Source: Euptelea pleiosperma (taxonomy: Eukaryota; Streptophyta; Magnoliopsida; Ranunculales; Eupteleaceae). Taken from it: 64,000 nucleotides of DNA. Position 1 is the first letter of the stretch. Each line of letters starts with the position of its first letter. The translations under genes and the position numbers were made by a program. Positions 33,862 through 46,682 of this stretch are shown in pieces. Below the pieces are notes generated by a model. That model made no database searches. It saw only the letters and a program-made list of their open reading frames with translations, and was not told where the DNA came from. The DNA lies in the NCBI GenBank assembly GCA_035048495.1, contig CM068543.1, positions 25,099,751 through 25,163,750 on the forward strand, in the 5' to 3' direction.

Positions 33862-35950
33862 TTATATACAATGAAGATGGGGTACCGATAGGAGATAGTA
33901 GAGCAACTTTGTCCACATATGCTGGTCTGATTGTACGCCAGATGATTCCAATTAGGTATGCAGTTTAGAAAGATGTGTCAGTTGAGTTGAAAGAAAAATG
34001 TTGGACATGTGTTCAGGTAAAAATTCAAATTAGTTACAAATAATGTTTCAAAGTCTTACTTTGTCATCTTATGTAATTGACTCTTAATTAACTTGCAGGA
34101 GCATTTTGTGTTTGACCCAAAAAGCAAATGCCATTCTTTGTCCCTCATCTGTACCAGATGGAGGGATTTTAAGACCAAGCTAAATTCAAATCATATCATT
34201 CCTTATTTGGCGGAGCTGGAGCTTCTAAATCTCAAGCCGCTTAAGTACGATTACATTGATCAAGCAAATTGGGAAGCTTTTGTGGCTACAAAAATATCAG
34301 AAGAGGCGTTGGCTAATCGTGAAGCCCAAAAGGAAAGGCGATCAATGAATAAATATAACCATCGCCTCGGTAAAAAGTCTTATGCCAATCTGGCTGAGGA
34401 GTTGGTAAGTTTTTGTTGTAATTATAGAATTGTTATAATTGTAGAATTTCTAAATATAAAAGCACGAATATAAATTGTTTATTTTATAACAGAAATAGTC
34501 CAGTCACTCCGAAGAGGTGGGTCGGAGTGAGTTATGGAAGAAAGCTCATCAGAATAATATTGGAGAGTATATCGACGACGCCGTAAGGAAAACGGTCGAC
34601 AGAATTGTAAGTTGCCTCATACATATCGAGTTATTTGAACCTCGTGAATTATATAATAAGTTATTAGAATTAATGCCATTTTATTTTTGCAGGATGAGTT
34701 AAGAAGACAAGTTGAGGAGGGGTCCATCTCTATTTAGGGAAGTAATGATGTATTGACAATGGCATTAGGGACTAGGAGCATCCGGGCACAGTCAGAGGCA
34801 TGGACATTTTGTTACCACTTTAAAATACTTTCAGATCCCCAAGCGTGGAAATAAAGCACATATGGCTCATCTGGAACATAATCAAGTACAAATGATGTCG
34901 TAGATACATAATCAGGCATCACAATTAGAGAGTCAATCTCAAATGATAAAGGCGATGCAGGCACAGATCGAGTAGCTTACAAAGTCGCAACATATGCCAT
35001 CGTAATATATTCCATCATCGGGATCTGAGAAAGTAGCCTCATGTGGTCGTCCCACCCCTGGTGATGGTATATCGCAATCATGTGCACATCAAAGGAGTAG
35101 GGATGAGATGCCACTACCGGGCCCCAGCGGAAAGAGTGAAAAGGTACATACTGTGAACCTAAATTTATTTTATTCAATTCATTTCAATTATCTTATTAAG
35201 TTTTTAACTTTTTTCATTATAGGGAAAGCCATGTAGGCTAGCAATACATACCCCAAACAACATTGTTGCTGAGGGGGTCATTTTGGATAGTACACCTAGT
35301 CAAATTGTGCATTTTCTCCCATTGGGACTTGATTGTTTTCGTGTCTCAATCAAAGTACCCATAGTGTCGGATGCCGAATTCCCGTATCCAGTTTGGAGCA
35401 TCGTGGCATGGCCTAAAGTATGTGTGGTGTTCACAAATGCTGATCACGTAAACATCTATCAATCTTTTTATCATTTCTACTTCATTTAATATATTCATAT
35501 ATTGATTATAACTCTAATTTTTATTCTAGGTACAAGAGAATAAAAGTGATGATAATTTCACTATCATCAAAGAATTTTATTATAATCTGCGTGCACACGA
35601 CCTATCTTCCATATCCGTTGGTATTACTGTTGGGTCAGAAGTATTTGGTATACGAGAGTCAATTCATATTGACTTTATGGATGTCTCTTTGGTGTGTGAA
35701 CTACAAGATGTGTCATCATAGTGATTGACACTATATCAATGGTAAGAGACTTTTGAATTGAGTTTCTTTTATTGATCTAAATTTCATGATATGATTATGA
35801 CATTCTAATTAATTTTTTTTTAATTTCGCAGCCACATCCACCAAATGTTAATTAAAAAATATTTGCTTGAAAAGATTACATTGGTTAGTGCTCAAGCCAT
35901 CAGTGCATCTATGAGGGATGAACAGTTTGTGTCATATCTCGTTAATATAT
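33862..35950 (+). pseudogene. CACTA TNP1-like protein, multi-exon, decayed
   Basis: Probable exons, from frame and GT-AG borders: 33862-34016, 34099-34404, 34493-34606, 34693-35143, 35223-35447, 35530-35741, then from 35832 up to the solo LTR. Exon 2 reads 'NWEAFVATKISEEAL' and 'NKYNHRLGKKSYANLAEEL', typical of the plant Transposase_24 (Ptta/En/Spm) region. Exons 3-4 read 'SELWKKAHQ' and 'DELRRQVEEGS', then 'SNDVLTMALGT'. Exon 5 has 'PCRLAIHTPNNIVAEGV' and a 'WP' core. In-frame stops at 33966 (TAG), 34496 (TAG), in exon 4 and in exon 6 make it a pseudogene. It is TNP1-like: by analogy a DNA-binding accessory protein for subterminal repeats. Confidence 0.7.
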
Positions 35951-35966
35951 TTCTAAGTACATACAC

Positions 35967-38900
35967 TGTAATACCCTGAACTTTCGTTCTAGGGTATTAT
36001 GGTAAATTCACCTAATAATGAAAACCTGAAACTTTTTCAGACTCTTATTATTATTTTTATTGTTTAATATCATGTATGAGTATGTGTATTTAATTTGGTT
36101 TCATTCTGACAACTTTGAAAAACCTGCTATTTTTTAAACTCGCTCTTTAGGGCTAAATTCCTACTAAAAATAATGAACCATAACTTACAGAGGACTTTTT
36201 CTTGCCGCAGCTAACATTCCAGAACTTTTATAAAAAAATTATTTTGTGGGCCCGAGACTCCAAAAATATTCCTATTTTATCCTTATCAACTTACCTGTGA
36301 AATTTGGAAGCTTTTCTGAGACATAAAAACTCTAGTCGAAGATTTTGGAAGATTTTGACAAAAATAGTATTTTTATAATTTTTGAACTTCCTACCATTCG
36401 CACGTTTTTCAAAAATAATATTTAATTATATTTATTTATTTAATAGGAGTGTGGGACCTATGAATCACTTTTCAGGTCATTCCGAGGTCATCTTGATACT
36501 TTTCCGGGGCTTTGAATTTTTTTATGATTTTTGTATATTTAGACTATTTTATGTGATATTATGTGTGTGCCATGTGTCACTACCTTATTGTATGAACTTT
36601 TAAATTATATAATATAATTTGATTGAATTAATTAATAATTAATTGTGTTATAATTATTGGTTGGGCCCGTATGGCTAATCTAGAAGCCTTTTGGGTTTAA
36701 TAATAGTTTTAAATGAAGCCTAATTATTATATATGGGCCTTAGACCCATTTCTAACCCATTAGTAGTGTAAAATAAGAGTTTTTGAGATTGAAAAAGTCA
36801 TCCCTTTGGTAGTTACGAATTTCAACAAAATAGAAACTCTAATCCTTCCCTAAACCTATTTATGAAAATCGTAAAGCTTTAGAAGCTTTCACAACCCAAC
36901 TCCATTAAAGAATAGAGAAAGCTCCATTAAACCTTCATCCGGGCACCGATCGTAATTGAGCAAGAAGGGAGAATTGACGGGGACTCCGATTAGAAGAACA
37001 TACTCCGAGGAGAGGACGATCCAACAACTTTCAGATTTGAAGAAACTTTTGATTTTCATTAAAGTTCAAGAAACCTTGAGGTAAGTGTGTTTGATCCATC
37101 CTATACTTGTTTTTCTTCAAGATTTTATTTTTCTTTCATTAGGTAATGGTTGATACTCATTATAAATTAATTTCAACAATATTTACTTTATTCTTATTGC
37201 GTTGATCTTTATTTTAGGCCACCATGATGGGTTTGGCCATGGTCTATTTTGTACATATAAAGGATGATTATGTTCTTTATCATTTTTGTTATATTTTTAT
37301 AATTTAAATATTTTTATAATTATTTTTTTAAATACCTCTATGAATCTATTTTCAAAAACCGTTTAGTTTGTATTTTTCTGATTTGTATTGATTAAGTTAT
37401 AATTTTTCTAAGTTATTGGACTTTACCAAAAAACTCAGAATTTTAGATTTTACACGGTCTACTTCACTTAGAATTTCGATCTCTATTTTCAATCTAAATA
37501 TTTTTTTAATTATTTTTCATAGATACCTCTATCAATCTAGTTTGTAGAAATTTTGAGTTTGTATTTTCTGATTTGTATTGATTAAGTTATGATTTTTCTA
37601 ATTTGTCAGACTTAACAAAAAACCCAAAATTTTAGATTTTACATGGTCCACTTCACTTGGGATTTCGATCTATATTTTTTACTTAAATATTTTATAATTA
37701 TTTTTCAAAGATACCTCTATCATCTAGTTTCTAAAACATTTGAGTTTGTATTTTTCTGATTTGTATTGATTAAGTTATGATTTTTTTAAGTTGTTGGACT
37801 TTACCAAAAAAACCAGAATTTCAGATTTTACACAATCCACATCACTTGGGATTTCGATCTATAGTTTTAACCTAAATATTTTTCTAATTTTTTTTATAGA
37901 TACTTCTATCAATCTAGTTTGTAGAACCTTTGAGTTTGTATTTTTCTGATTTGTATTGATTAAGTTATGATTTTTCAAATGTGTGAGACTTTTCTATAAA
38001 ACACAGAATTTCAGATTCTATCCGGTCAACTTAATTAAGGGTTTCGACCTATATTTTAAATCTAAACATTTTTCTATTTATTTTTTCTTAAAACCTCTAT
38101 GAATCTAGTTTTTAAATCCATTGAGTTTATATTTTTTTAATTTATATTTATTTAGTTATGATTTTTACAAGAAACTATATTTTTTGTGAACTATCTATTT
38201 TTTGGATTTTGAACGATTAATGGCTTTGGGAACTCTTAGTGGTTTGGTCATGACTTATTAACTATTAAGGGGTTAGCCCTTGTTGTTTGATTAAACCCGA
38301 AATGGTTTGACCTATACTTGTATGCATGGGGATCCCACCCATGTGTCTTGGATCCCTCATAGGGTTCGGCTAAGTGTCTTGAATCCCTCTTTAGGGTTCG
38401 ACCTTGTGTCATGGATCCCTCATAGGGTTCGGCCATGGTGTGTTGGATTCTCTTGAGACCTTCAATTCTAAATGTTAATCGATGTTGATCGTGATCTTTG
38501 GTGATTATTTACATGTTATTTATGTTGATTAACCCTAGTTCATACCCATTTTATTACTCTTGATGATCATGTGTTTATTTTATATTCTTATTTAAATGTT
38601 AAATACATGTGTGCATATGCCATGTAACCCTAGTTCTATCTTGTTATCATACTATGATCATCACGTCATTTCATATAAGGGGTGCATAAGAGAACGGGGT
38701 TGAAGTATATTATATACGTTTATATTAGTTTTATCAATTAATCAGGGTTCGGTACGGTGAAAGGCCCGAGATGTTATTATATCCTGTAGATGGGTCGATG
38801 AGACTGCTCCCAGTGCGGGAAGGAGATGGAGACCCTATGTGGTTATGGGTATTAGTTGTATTTGCATCCCGTACTTACTTGCATTCATCCTCATATTCAT

Positions 38901-39447
38901 GTCATCTTTATTATATGATTGAGATGCATACCTTGGTTAAAAACTTGTATAGTATGATATCATACCATGCACACTGTTGTATTACTGGGCCTCGGCTCAT
39001 GGTGCTACACCAATACCATTTTTAGATTTTGAGGAGCCGGGTACGTGAGATGATTTTGAGGCGAAAGACTCCGGTGCATTTGAGGAGATCGGCGAGGATT
39101 TGGGAGTCTATCCCACACTTTAAAAAAAAAAGACTTTATTTTGATTGTTTTAAAATATTACATATTTATTTTCATGGGCATGTAGTCCTTTGATTAAGAG
39201 CGTGTTCTCACCTCCATCTCTCCACACTTAATTGATTGATTGAATTATTTGAGTTATGAATTATTTTAACTATTTGTTTCCTACATCTATACTTTTTTTT
39301 TCTTAGTGGGTTTTCGAATAAACCTTAGTAGTTTAATTGACCTAATTGGACCACCAGGGGACATTCATGGATCACCTCTAGGTTCGGGTACGGGTCGATC
39401 CACGGATTTTTGGGTCATATCTGGGTATCCGGATTCGGGGCATGACA
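35967..39447 (+). mobile_element. Solo LTR, 3.5 kb, inside the CACTA gene
   Basis: It begins TGTAATACCCTGAACTTTCG and ends GGGGCATGACA, with a perfect 5-bp duplication TACAC at 35962-35966 and 39448-39452. There is no internal retrotransposon coding region. Length and end words suggest a large-LTR Gypsy lineage such as Del/Tekay. Inside are five 189-bp tandem units and three short 'GGATCCCTCATAGGGTTCGG'-like repeats near 38345-38430. Orientation is tentative. Confidence 0.8.
37230..38180. repeat. Five tandem copies of a ~189-bp unit
   Basis: 'TTGTATTGATTAAGTTAT' or close variants fall at about 37383, 37573, 37761, 37951 and 38141. Neighbouring 'CCTCTATnAATCTA' and 'AGATTTTAC' words repeat with the same period. 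The last copy is the most diverged. Confidence 0.85.
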
Positions 39448-40025
39448 TACACCGAAGGAAAGACTTTGTTTATTCCCTTAAACATTGGGTAATATGCTAT
39501 TTTCGATTGTCATTGAATTTGATAATTAATTAATAACTTATTGAATGTCTTGCGAATAACTTGATTATTGTTTATATATAGGGAACATTGGATATTGCTT
39601 GTCATCGACATAAGTCGATGACAATCTATTATTTTGACTCATTAAATAATTTAATTAACCAAAATTTGAAAGACATTATCAAACGGTAAGTTAATCTTAT
39701 ATTAGTAAATTAAGCAATATTTATACATGCAGTAAAGAATAATTTATGGATTACTTTCTTGCTGTGCTTTTAAAGCATTCGAAAAATATATTTTGGGCTA
39801 CTCATTGAGAAAGAAGGAACCAACATGGAGAGCAGTTGCAGTAATTAAAATCTATATACTTGTACTTTTTTATTGGTCGAAAGTTAATTTTTTTGGTTAA
39901 TTAACGAATTACATATTTGTGGGTAGTGTCCAAAATAACAAAATATGAAATCTTGTGGATTTTTTGTTATGAGGTACATGCTAGACCTCATTACCGATTA
40001 TGATGATACAATTAAACATTTGGTG
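39448..40025 (+). pseudogene. Ulp1-like (C48) protease domain of the CACTA gene
   Basis: This continues the exon broken by the solo LTR; the reading frame resumes directly after the target duplication. 'LFIPLNIG' is followed after a short intron (acceptor at 39581) by 'EHWILLVIDIS', with the catalytic His codon at 39586-39588. 'YYFDSLNN' carries the Asp but is one frame away, after a TGA. Further on, 'MKSCGFFVMRYMLDLI' has the catalytic Cys codon at 39954-39956, preceded by a TAA at 39936 in a CPKQQN-like motif. His-Asp-Cys order and spacing fit Ulp1/SENP-type cysteine proteases, which cleave SUMO in their host role. Stops and the frameshift show it is no longer functional. Confidence 0.7.
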
Positions 40026-40500
40026 AGCTATTTATTCTTTTACGTGTTCTTGGTGCATGTGTACGTCTTAATAAGTAAAATTAATTTATTAATTATCTTT
40101 ACTTATTTTTTTAATTAATTAGGTCAACCTTAAGAAATCAAAAGTTAAATAAACAATGGAAGAGTTGGCAGAATGTAGAGTTGAGTGGATTGAACTCTTT
40201 AAAGAGAATTTTAGAGGTATATATATCGATCATTTGCCATCATTTTTTTTTCTCTAAGCTAATGAATGTGCATTTTTTTGTTTTAGCTAATTATTTTCTT
40301 TGATTTTTTTAATATTATTGCAGACGATTAGCTATTTTACTGAGAAATTAAGGTATATATTTTCTTTTAAATCTGTATAATTTTCTATAGTATAAATCTG
40401 AAATTTATTTCCATACTTGTAGTACTTATTAATTGAGGATTGATTCTATAGTTGTTGGATTCAAGCATATTTTTTTGGGTATATATATAATTGAGTCCGT

Positions 40501-40768
40501 CTAGAGCTACACCCATTTCTTGCATCTAGTTCTCTTACCTACATGGAGATCACTAGAGCTACACCCATTTCTTGCATCTAGTTCTCTTACCCACATGGAG
40601 ATCATGCTGGACATTGTGTAGTTGTTTAGTTTTCGTCTATACAACTACACAATGTATAGTTAATTAGTTAGTTGTAAACAACTACACATGTGTTGTAGCT
40701 AGTTTTATTCAGGAACATTGGGCCCCATTCTTGGGTGTAAGAAATGGGTGTATATATAGCTCTAGATG
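40501..40768. mobile_element. CTAGAGCTACACCC MITE with duplicated left end
   Basis: CTAGAGCTACACCCATTTCT at the left end is repeated as a 52-bp tandem (40501 and 40553). The right end AGAAATGGGTGTATATATAG then CTCTAG is its inverse. The centre contains inverted 'TGTGTAGTTGT' blocks. A relative is at 48980-49095. Confidence 0.65.
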
Positions 40769-40879
40769 CATGTTTGAATAAATAATTTTTTAATTTGGAT
40801 GTATGGTGGGTTTATACCGCAGGTGGGTTTGGCGACAATGGCAGAAACATGTGAGCTATACAAAAAAAATAAATATAAT

Positions 40880-41170
40880 AAATATAGGATATAGCGTCGA
40901 TTTTTCCAAAAACTGACGCTAAAAGTATTCATATTTGCGTCGATTTTTCCAAAAATCGACGCCACAAATTAAATATGGCGTCGGTTTTACCTAAAACCGA
41001 TGCTATATACTAGGATATAGCGTCGGTTTTAGGTATCTATCACCATTGCGCGTCGGAAATAAACTGACGCAATTGTTTTAATGTCACAAGCAATTGCGTC
41101 GATTTTTCAGGAATAAAAAATCGATGCCAATTATGTATGGCGTCGGTGTTAAATCGACGCCGTATATGCT
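40880..41170. repeat. Right subterminal repeats of the CACTA element
   Basis: At least eight GCGTCGATTTTT/AAAATCGACGC or GCGTCGGTTTT units in both orientations just inside the right end. Confidence 0.8.
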
Positions 41171-41183
41171 TTTTCTAGTAGTG

Positions 41184-43597
41184 AACCCAGGACCTCCCCA
41201 AAAGAACCTCAAGAGAGAGACAAAAACAACTTTACCAACTTACTTTTTATGTTATAAACTATTATATTTATTACCTTATTAGCTTTTTAAAGATTTTTTT
41301 TTTTTAAATTACTTTAATTAGAACTTTTATTTAATTTTGAAATATATCTCCAATAGTTGAGTTGGCCATCATCTGCTCATAGGAGGTCAGGGAAGTACTC
41401 CACATCCCGATTAACCTGAGAGTTTTAGGGATGTATGCTATGCGATGTTTCTGGCTTAAAAATATTGCATGCAATGTTGACGACATTATAAATGTCTTGT
41501 ACGTCTAGTGGACTCTTTTGGGGGATTATTTTCTTTAGGATGTGCTAGAAAGACCCATTTTCCTTTCAAGTCTTCTTTGGTGCAATTTTTTCTGCTCAGT
41601 TAGTTGTCCTTTTAATTCTTCAATGCTTCTTATTAAGAATTGTAGACTTGGGGGCAGAGGTATCACCATGTTCCCTCTTTGTCTGGAGTATGATGTATAA
41701 TAAGTGGTTGAATTTCCTACATATGATTCCAAAATATGTGAGAAAATTTTTCTTCATCATATGATTCTTGAATCTGGTCCTGGCAAGATGATATGGGAGG
41801 TCAGATCCTCTGTTGGATAGATGTCGGATACCAAAAAATAGTTTGACGCTCAAGTTAGAGGATTAGAAGAAGGGGTTTGCAAGTATAGTTGACGAATTGG
41901 GATTCGGTGATCATACATTTGCCAATGACCTATATTTATAGGTTGTGAAAGAGATACTTTTAAAAGGATTGAGACTCCAATGAAGACATGCTATTCGTTG
42001 CTTTGGAGTCTGAGCAAGTTCCTATTACTATATCCTAGAAAAAGTGAAGGTTTCTACTTCTGTTGGCTTTTAGGATTAGGAGAGTTCATATTTTATTCTC
42101 GGTGGATTAGGAAAGGATCCATTCTTGATAGTTCGTCTCGAGGGAGTCTAGCTCTAGAGAAGTTGAACTTTCTCCAGCTCTCTTGGCCTTGACCAATTAT
42201 TTTAGAAAGTTGCCTTCTGCTTGGGCACGCTTTATGCTGATTCAACAAGATTCCCATCACGTTTGCATGAACGTAGCTGACACAGAATCTTGTTAGAAAA
42301 GAATTAAAATACCATATTAATTGGATTTCTATTTACTTAAGTAGGGACCCAAGTAACACGATTCACTCCACGTGTGTACTATTAATGCTCGTAATGAAGT
42401 CATGGTGCGTCTTGACGCAGAGTTTTCACTTTAAAATACTACAGACTAAAGGTTTGATAAAAGAATATAAATAAATTAAGTTAATCTCTTCCAATTTAAG
42501 GAAATTTAAGGTTTAATAATTGACCATAAACCAATCCACATGTACTAACTTTCAAAAATAAGTCAAAAAATTCTAAATTTCCATTTTTTTTTTCTAAAGC
42601 TTTGTTTTTGCAAGTCAATGCTAAGTTAAAATCTAGAATGAGTAGTTTGTGTTTGAACATTTTGGTTAGGTTGAGGAGGTGATGAAGTTGGTGTAAAGTT
42701 AGACTATTAAGTGAAGTTTAGTCTGGCTATGGGAAGGAAAATGATGTTTTGATTATAATGTTTGTTGTTACTAATTTGATTAAGATTTACGTCGTTTTCT
42801 CGTAAAAGAAATCAATCTTAATTTATATAAGAAGGAATTAAATACTTGTAAATTTAAGAGGGGCCCATGGTTTGTATTAAACAAGTCGAACGAGCAGAAC
42901 GCGTGAGTAGTAATTTATATTAGACGCAATTTTTAAACAGTTTATTACATTTTATTTCAATTTTTTTTATTTATTTAAATATTAGTCTTTTCTTGGCGCT
43001 TATTAGACGCATTAATCATGCGATTTTTCTAATTTTCTGTTATATAGACGTAATATTTCGAATCTTTGGAAATATTTGATCAAATTTCTTAATTATCATT
43101 AGGGTTTTTTTTTTTTTTTGATTTTCTTAAACATCATTAGGGTTTTAATGGATATAGATATATTTATTTGAGATTTTCTTGTTAGTGAGTGATTAGTGAA
43201 TTAAAGTAAAAAATGTGATGGGGCCCAAAAGGCAATAAGTTAGGGGGCCCACATATATTAGACAATCTTGTAGTTGGTAATCAAGCATGGGAACAACTCT
43301 AACTGAAGTTCAAAGTCCAAACTCCAAATCTCATACAAGGCCTAATAATCTTGAGTCTTGATTATTCTATGAAGTCAAAGCTAATTATACGTCTCATTGG
43401 ACCCTCTCCCCCCATTAAGACATCTTCTCCATCCACCGACAGACACGAAAGGTGTGGGACCCACATATCTCTCATTTTAATAATTTTAAATGAATGGATA
43501 TAGAGCTGTCTAACAACCATATATGAAAGGCTACCACATCTAAATTTCTAGCTGTTGAAATCATTGATTGAGACAGATTAATTAGCTCCTAACATCA
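41184..43597. other. Unassigned region
   Basis: Minus-strand open frames at 41535-41853 (for example 'SIEELKGQLTEQKKLHQRRL') might be remains of a retroelement, but no diagnostic domain was seen. 42300-43590 is A/T-rich with several poly-T runs and nothing recognisable. Confidence 0.3.
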
Positions 43598-43925
43598 AAT
43601 AACGCCATTTTAACGGTCGTTAAAAACAGTAACGTCCCAAGCCCGTTACGTTAAGAACCGTTTTGACGCTCAGAAAATAACGGCCATTTTTTTCGTTTTA
43701 ACGGCGGTTAAAATCTGGAAACTTTTGTGGAAATAAACAGCCTTTATTTCGGTTAAAACCGTTTCTTTTACATTAAATTATATTTTTCCGTTTTTGAAGT
43801 TTGAATTTCAGCTCCAATCTTTTCCTTTTTTTCCCGTTAAAATCTGTTTTTCATGTTTTTTTTTTCATTTTTGCCCGTCTGTTACAATACGTTTTAACAG
43901 CCGTTTTAACGGTTATATAATTAAG
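43598..43925. mobile_element. TAACGG-family MITE
   Basis: It runs from CGCCATTTTAACGGTCG to GCCGTTTTAACGGTTAT. Here the words are AACGG/CCGTTTT rather than ATAACGG, a diverged branch of the family. Confidence 0.6.
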
Positions 43926-44169
43926 CTACATTGTTTGCCCCACTCAGGGGTATACAAAAACAAAAGTTGACGTCTCAATATTCAAGAGAACATGTAGACT
44001 TGGGACCCACATCAAGACAACATGTAGATGTAGGGCCCACATTTCAAAAATGATGTGGGCCCCACATCTACTTGAGGTGTGATCTTGAATACTGCAACCT
44101 AACCTTTGCAATTGCAAAGCGACAGCAAAAGTTTTATCCATGGCGTTCTTGGACCTATATTAAAGTGCC

Positions 44170-44720
44170 ACCTGTAGTATTCCTTAACTGTAGTTACCCG
44201 TAATCGTGGCCAGTCCCTCGGTGGACGTCCAAACCAAAAACCAGCCTGATAAGTGATTTACAACCTTTGGATCTTTGCACCCAAATAACGCTCATTAATG
44301 CTCAAATTCCTACGGTACTTAAAATCAACCCATGAAAATAACTTCAATCCAACGTTTAGAAATCACCGATCAAGTTTATTTTGGTGCAAAGATCATGTTG
44401 CACACTCTTAGTGGGCGATGACCGCATGGATGTTTGGCCAATCACTATGTAGACCTACAAACGTTGGATTGAAGTTATTTTCATGGGTTGATTTTAGCCG
44501 TAGGAAATTGAGCATTATTGAGCGTTATTTCAGTGCAAAGATCCAAAGGTTGTAAATTACTAATCAAGCTGAATTTTGGTTTGTCGGTCCACCGAGGGAC
44601 TGGCCAAACATCCACACGGTCAGCGCCCTCTAAGAGTGTGCCACGTAGCTCGTATTGTGGGCTGTGATCGCTCACAGCATGGTGTGAGGAGCGAAGGTTT
44701 ACTGTATTATAATCTTCGAG
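44170..44720. mobile_element. Two overlapping MULE-type MITEs
   Basis: A first copy, about 44190-44400, lacks its G-box ends. A second, about 44400-44720, has 'GCACACTCTTAGTGGGCGATG' on the left and 'AGTGTGCCACGTAGC' on the right. Arms share 'AAATTCCTACGG' and 'ACCCATGAAAATAACTTC'. Confidence 0.6.
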
Positions 44721-44939
44721 ATTCATTTGATGTAAGATCTCATGGACCGGCCAGTGATCAGACGGAAGGAAATACGTGTCAACAGAGTCAAATTGCCCGA
44801 GACAAGATTCAAAGAAAAAGTTGAAAGCGTCCACGTTACGTAGAATCCATCAATCATGCCAATTTATCAGTTTTCCATGGACCCCCACTGAATTTTTTTC
44901 ACATGACTTCGTTTGTATGTGACCTTGTCCATTTCTGCT

Positions 44940-45255
44940 CACGGACGTCCATATGAACCACGTGGCACACTTTTAAAGATACTGACCGTACTCATGTTTG
45001 ACTCATTCCTAAGTCGATTTATAGCCTATTAATCAGTGTGATTGGTGATTTCTAACCATTGGATCTGAGTACCCTAATTAATAATTTAATCTCACAGTTA
45101 AATAATAACCTAAGAAAAAGACTTAAATCCAATGGTTAGAATTCACCAATCAGACTGACTTTTAGTCTGTAGGTCCACCTAGTGATGAGCCAAATATTCT
45201 TACTATCAGTGATCTCTAAAAAAAAATGCCACGTGACTTGTACGGACGTACGTAC
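44940..45255. mobile_element. G-box MULE-type MITE
   Basis: ACGGACGTCC...GAACCACGTGGCACAC on the left pairs with TGCCACGTGAC...ACGGACGT on the right. Central arms 'TTGGTGATTTCTAACCATTG' and 'CAATGGTTAGAATTCACCAA' pair. Confidence 0.65.
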
Positions 45256-45416
45256 TATCCATGCTCAAAGGCGTTCCTCAGCGAAAATGGAACCTTTGTC
45301 AGCTCACGAGAATTAATTTGACTTTGAGGCTACCTAGGGTACACGTGTAAACGAAGAGAAAAACCGGTTGCCAGGGTCTCCGGTTTAGGTACACGTGTCA
45401 TAAATTTCATCTTTAC

Positions 45417-45703
45417 GGGGGAAAGAATATTTGAACCCACCATTTGTGTTCATCTAACCCACCTCATATTAGTACCCACCCAAAATATAACAAAGTGATC
45501 AACACAACTATTTTTTACTCTTATACAAACCAAAACAAAACGAAAGAGAAAATCTCACCACCAACCCGCCACCACACCACATCATAATCACCACCTACCG
45601 ACCCCGCCACTGCCACCACCTCCGTCGCTTGCTTCTTCTTCTTCGACCACCACCGCACTCTCTGTCTCTCTCTCTAACTCTTTTCTCTCTCCACTCTGAC
45701 GTC

Positions 45704-45755
<52 letters not shown>

Positions 45756-46010
45756 GAGTGAATGTGGGAGAGAGGACGGTAGAGTGGAGAGAGAGTGGGT
45801 GGTGGTGCGGTGGCATGGTGTGGTGCGGTGGCGGGGTGGTGGAAGAAGAAGCTCTGTTCTTCTTTCTATTGTTCAATTTTGCCTCCTTTTTTTGTTTGCG
45901 TGGGTATGTTTAACACTTTTTTTGATATTTTTGGTAGGACGAAAGAGTGACTTTAAGTGGGTAAGATGAAGACAAAAGGTGGGTTCAAATATCCTTTCCC
46001 ATCTTTATAA
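45417..46010. mobile_element. 594-bp fold-back element
   Basis: The left end (ATATTTGAACCCACC, then 'GTTCATCTAACCCACC') is the inverse of the right end ('GTGGGTAAGATGAAG', 'GGTGGGTTCAAATATCC'). The arms continue through CCACCACC/GGTGGTGG sequence to a central (CT)n(TA)n block at 45699-45750. A fragment of one arm recurs at 50230-50460. Confidence 0.7.
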
Positions 46011-46254
46011 TCTAAAGAACTTCACGGGACTAAAAAGATAGGAAGAAAAGGTGGGTTCGATTTCGCTCTCGTTCTAGTGTTGTTTGTCAAATTAGGGCCC
46101 AACACTAAGCATGTACATTCATCACATACACACTACTTCCAAACAAAAAGATAGGAAGAAATAATTTAAAGGATACGTACCCATGATAAGAGAAGAAAAT
46201 GATTCTTATTTTCTAAGCGTCTAAATGGTTCATAATGTAACGGGTTTTGGGCGT

Positions 46255-46404
<150 letters not shown>

Positions 46405-46682
46405 ACCCAATTATCTTGATTCTGGGACATGTTATTTTGGGACATGTTATTTTGGTACCAAACCAAAAGCGATAGGACCCGAAATCTACAATTGGGTTTG
46501 GTTCTTTGTACACTAGTACCCAAACGGAACTACAACCAGTATAACTTGGAACAGTCCTACAACTTCACACACACACACAAACACATCACATTTTGTTGTT
46601 TTCTCTCTCATCCAGCTTCTTCTTCATCTTTTTTGCCACCTCACCATTTTCTAAAAAAATAATCATAGCAATTTTACTAATA

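Larger units (their letters stand above)
31001..41183 (+). mobile_element. CACTA (En/Spm) transposon, 10.2 kb with nested insertions
   Basis: It begins CACTACTAGA and ends TCTAGTAGTG, with the 3-bp duplication AAC at 30998-31000 and 41184-41186. Subterminal regions (31030-31260, 40880-41170) are full of GCGTCGGTTTT/AAAACCGACGC words in both orientations, the transposase-binding arrays of this superfamily. Plus-strand remnants of TNP2, TNP1 and a Ulp1-like protease are present, but the catalytic core of TNP2 is missing. Nested insertions: MITEs at 31828-32440 and 32848-33010, a solo LTR at 35967-39447 and a MITE at 40501-40768. Without the solo LTR and one copy of its duplication the element is about 6.7 kb. 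Confidence 0.85.

Noticed and set aside
37230..38180. Regular repeats considered as a CRISPR array
   Set aside because: Units are contiguous 189-bp tandem repeats without spacers, in a plant retrotransposon LTR.
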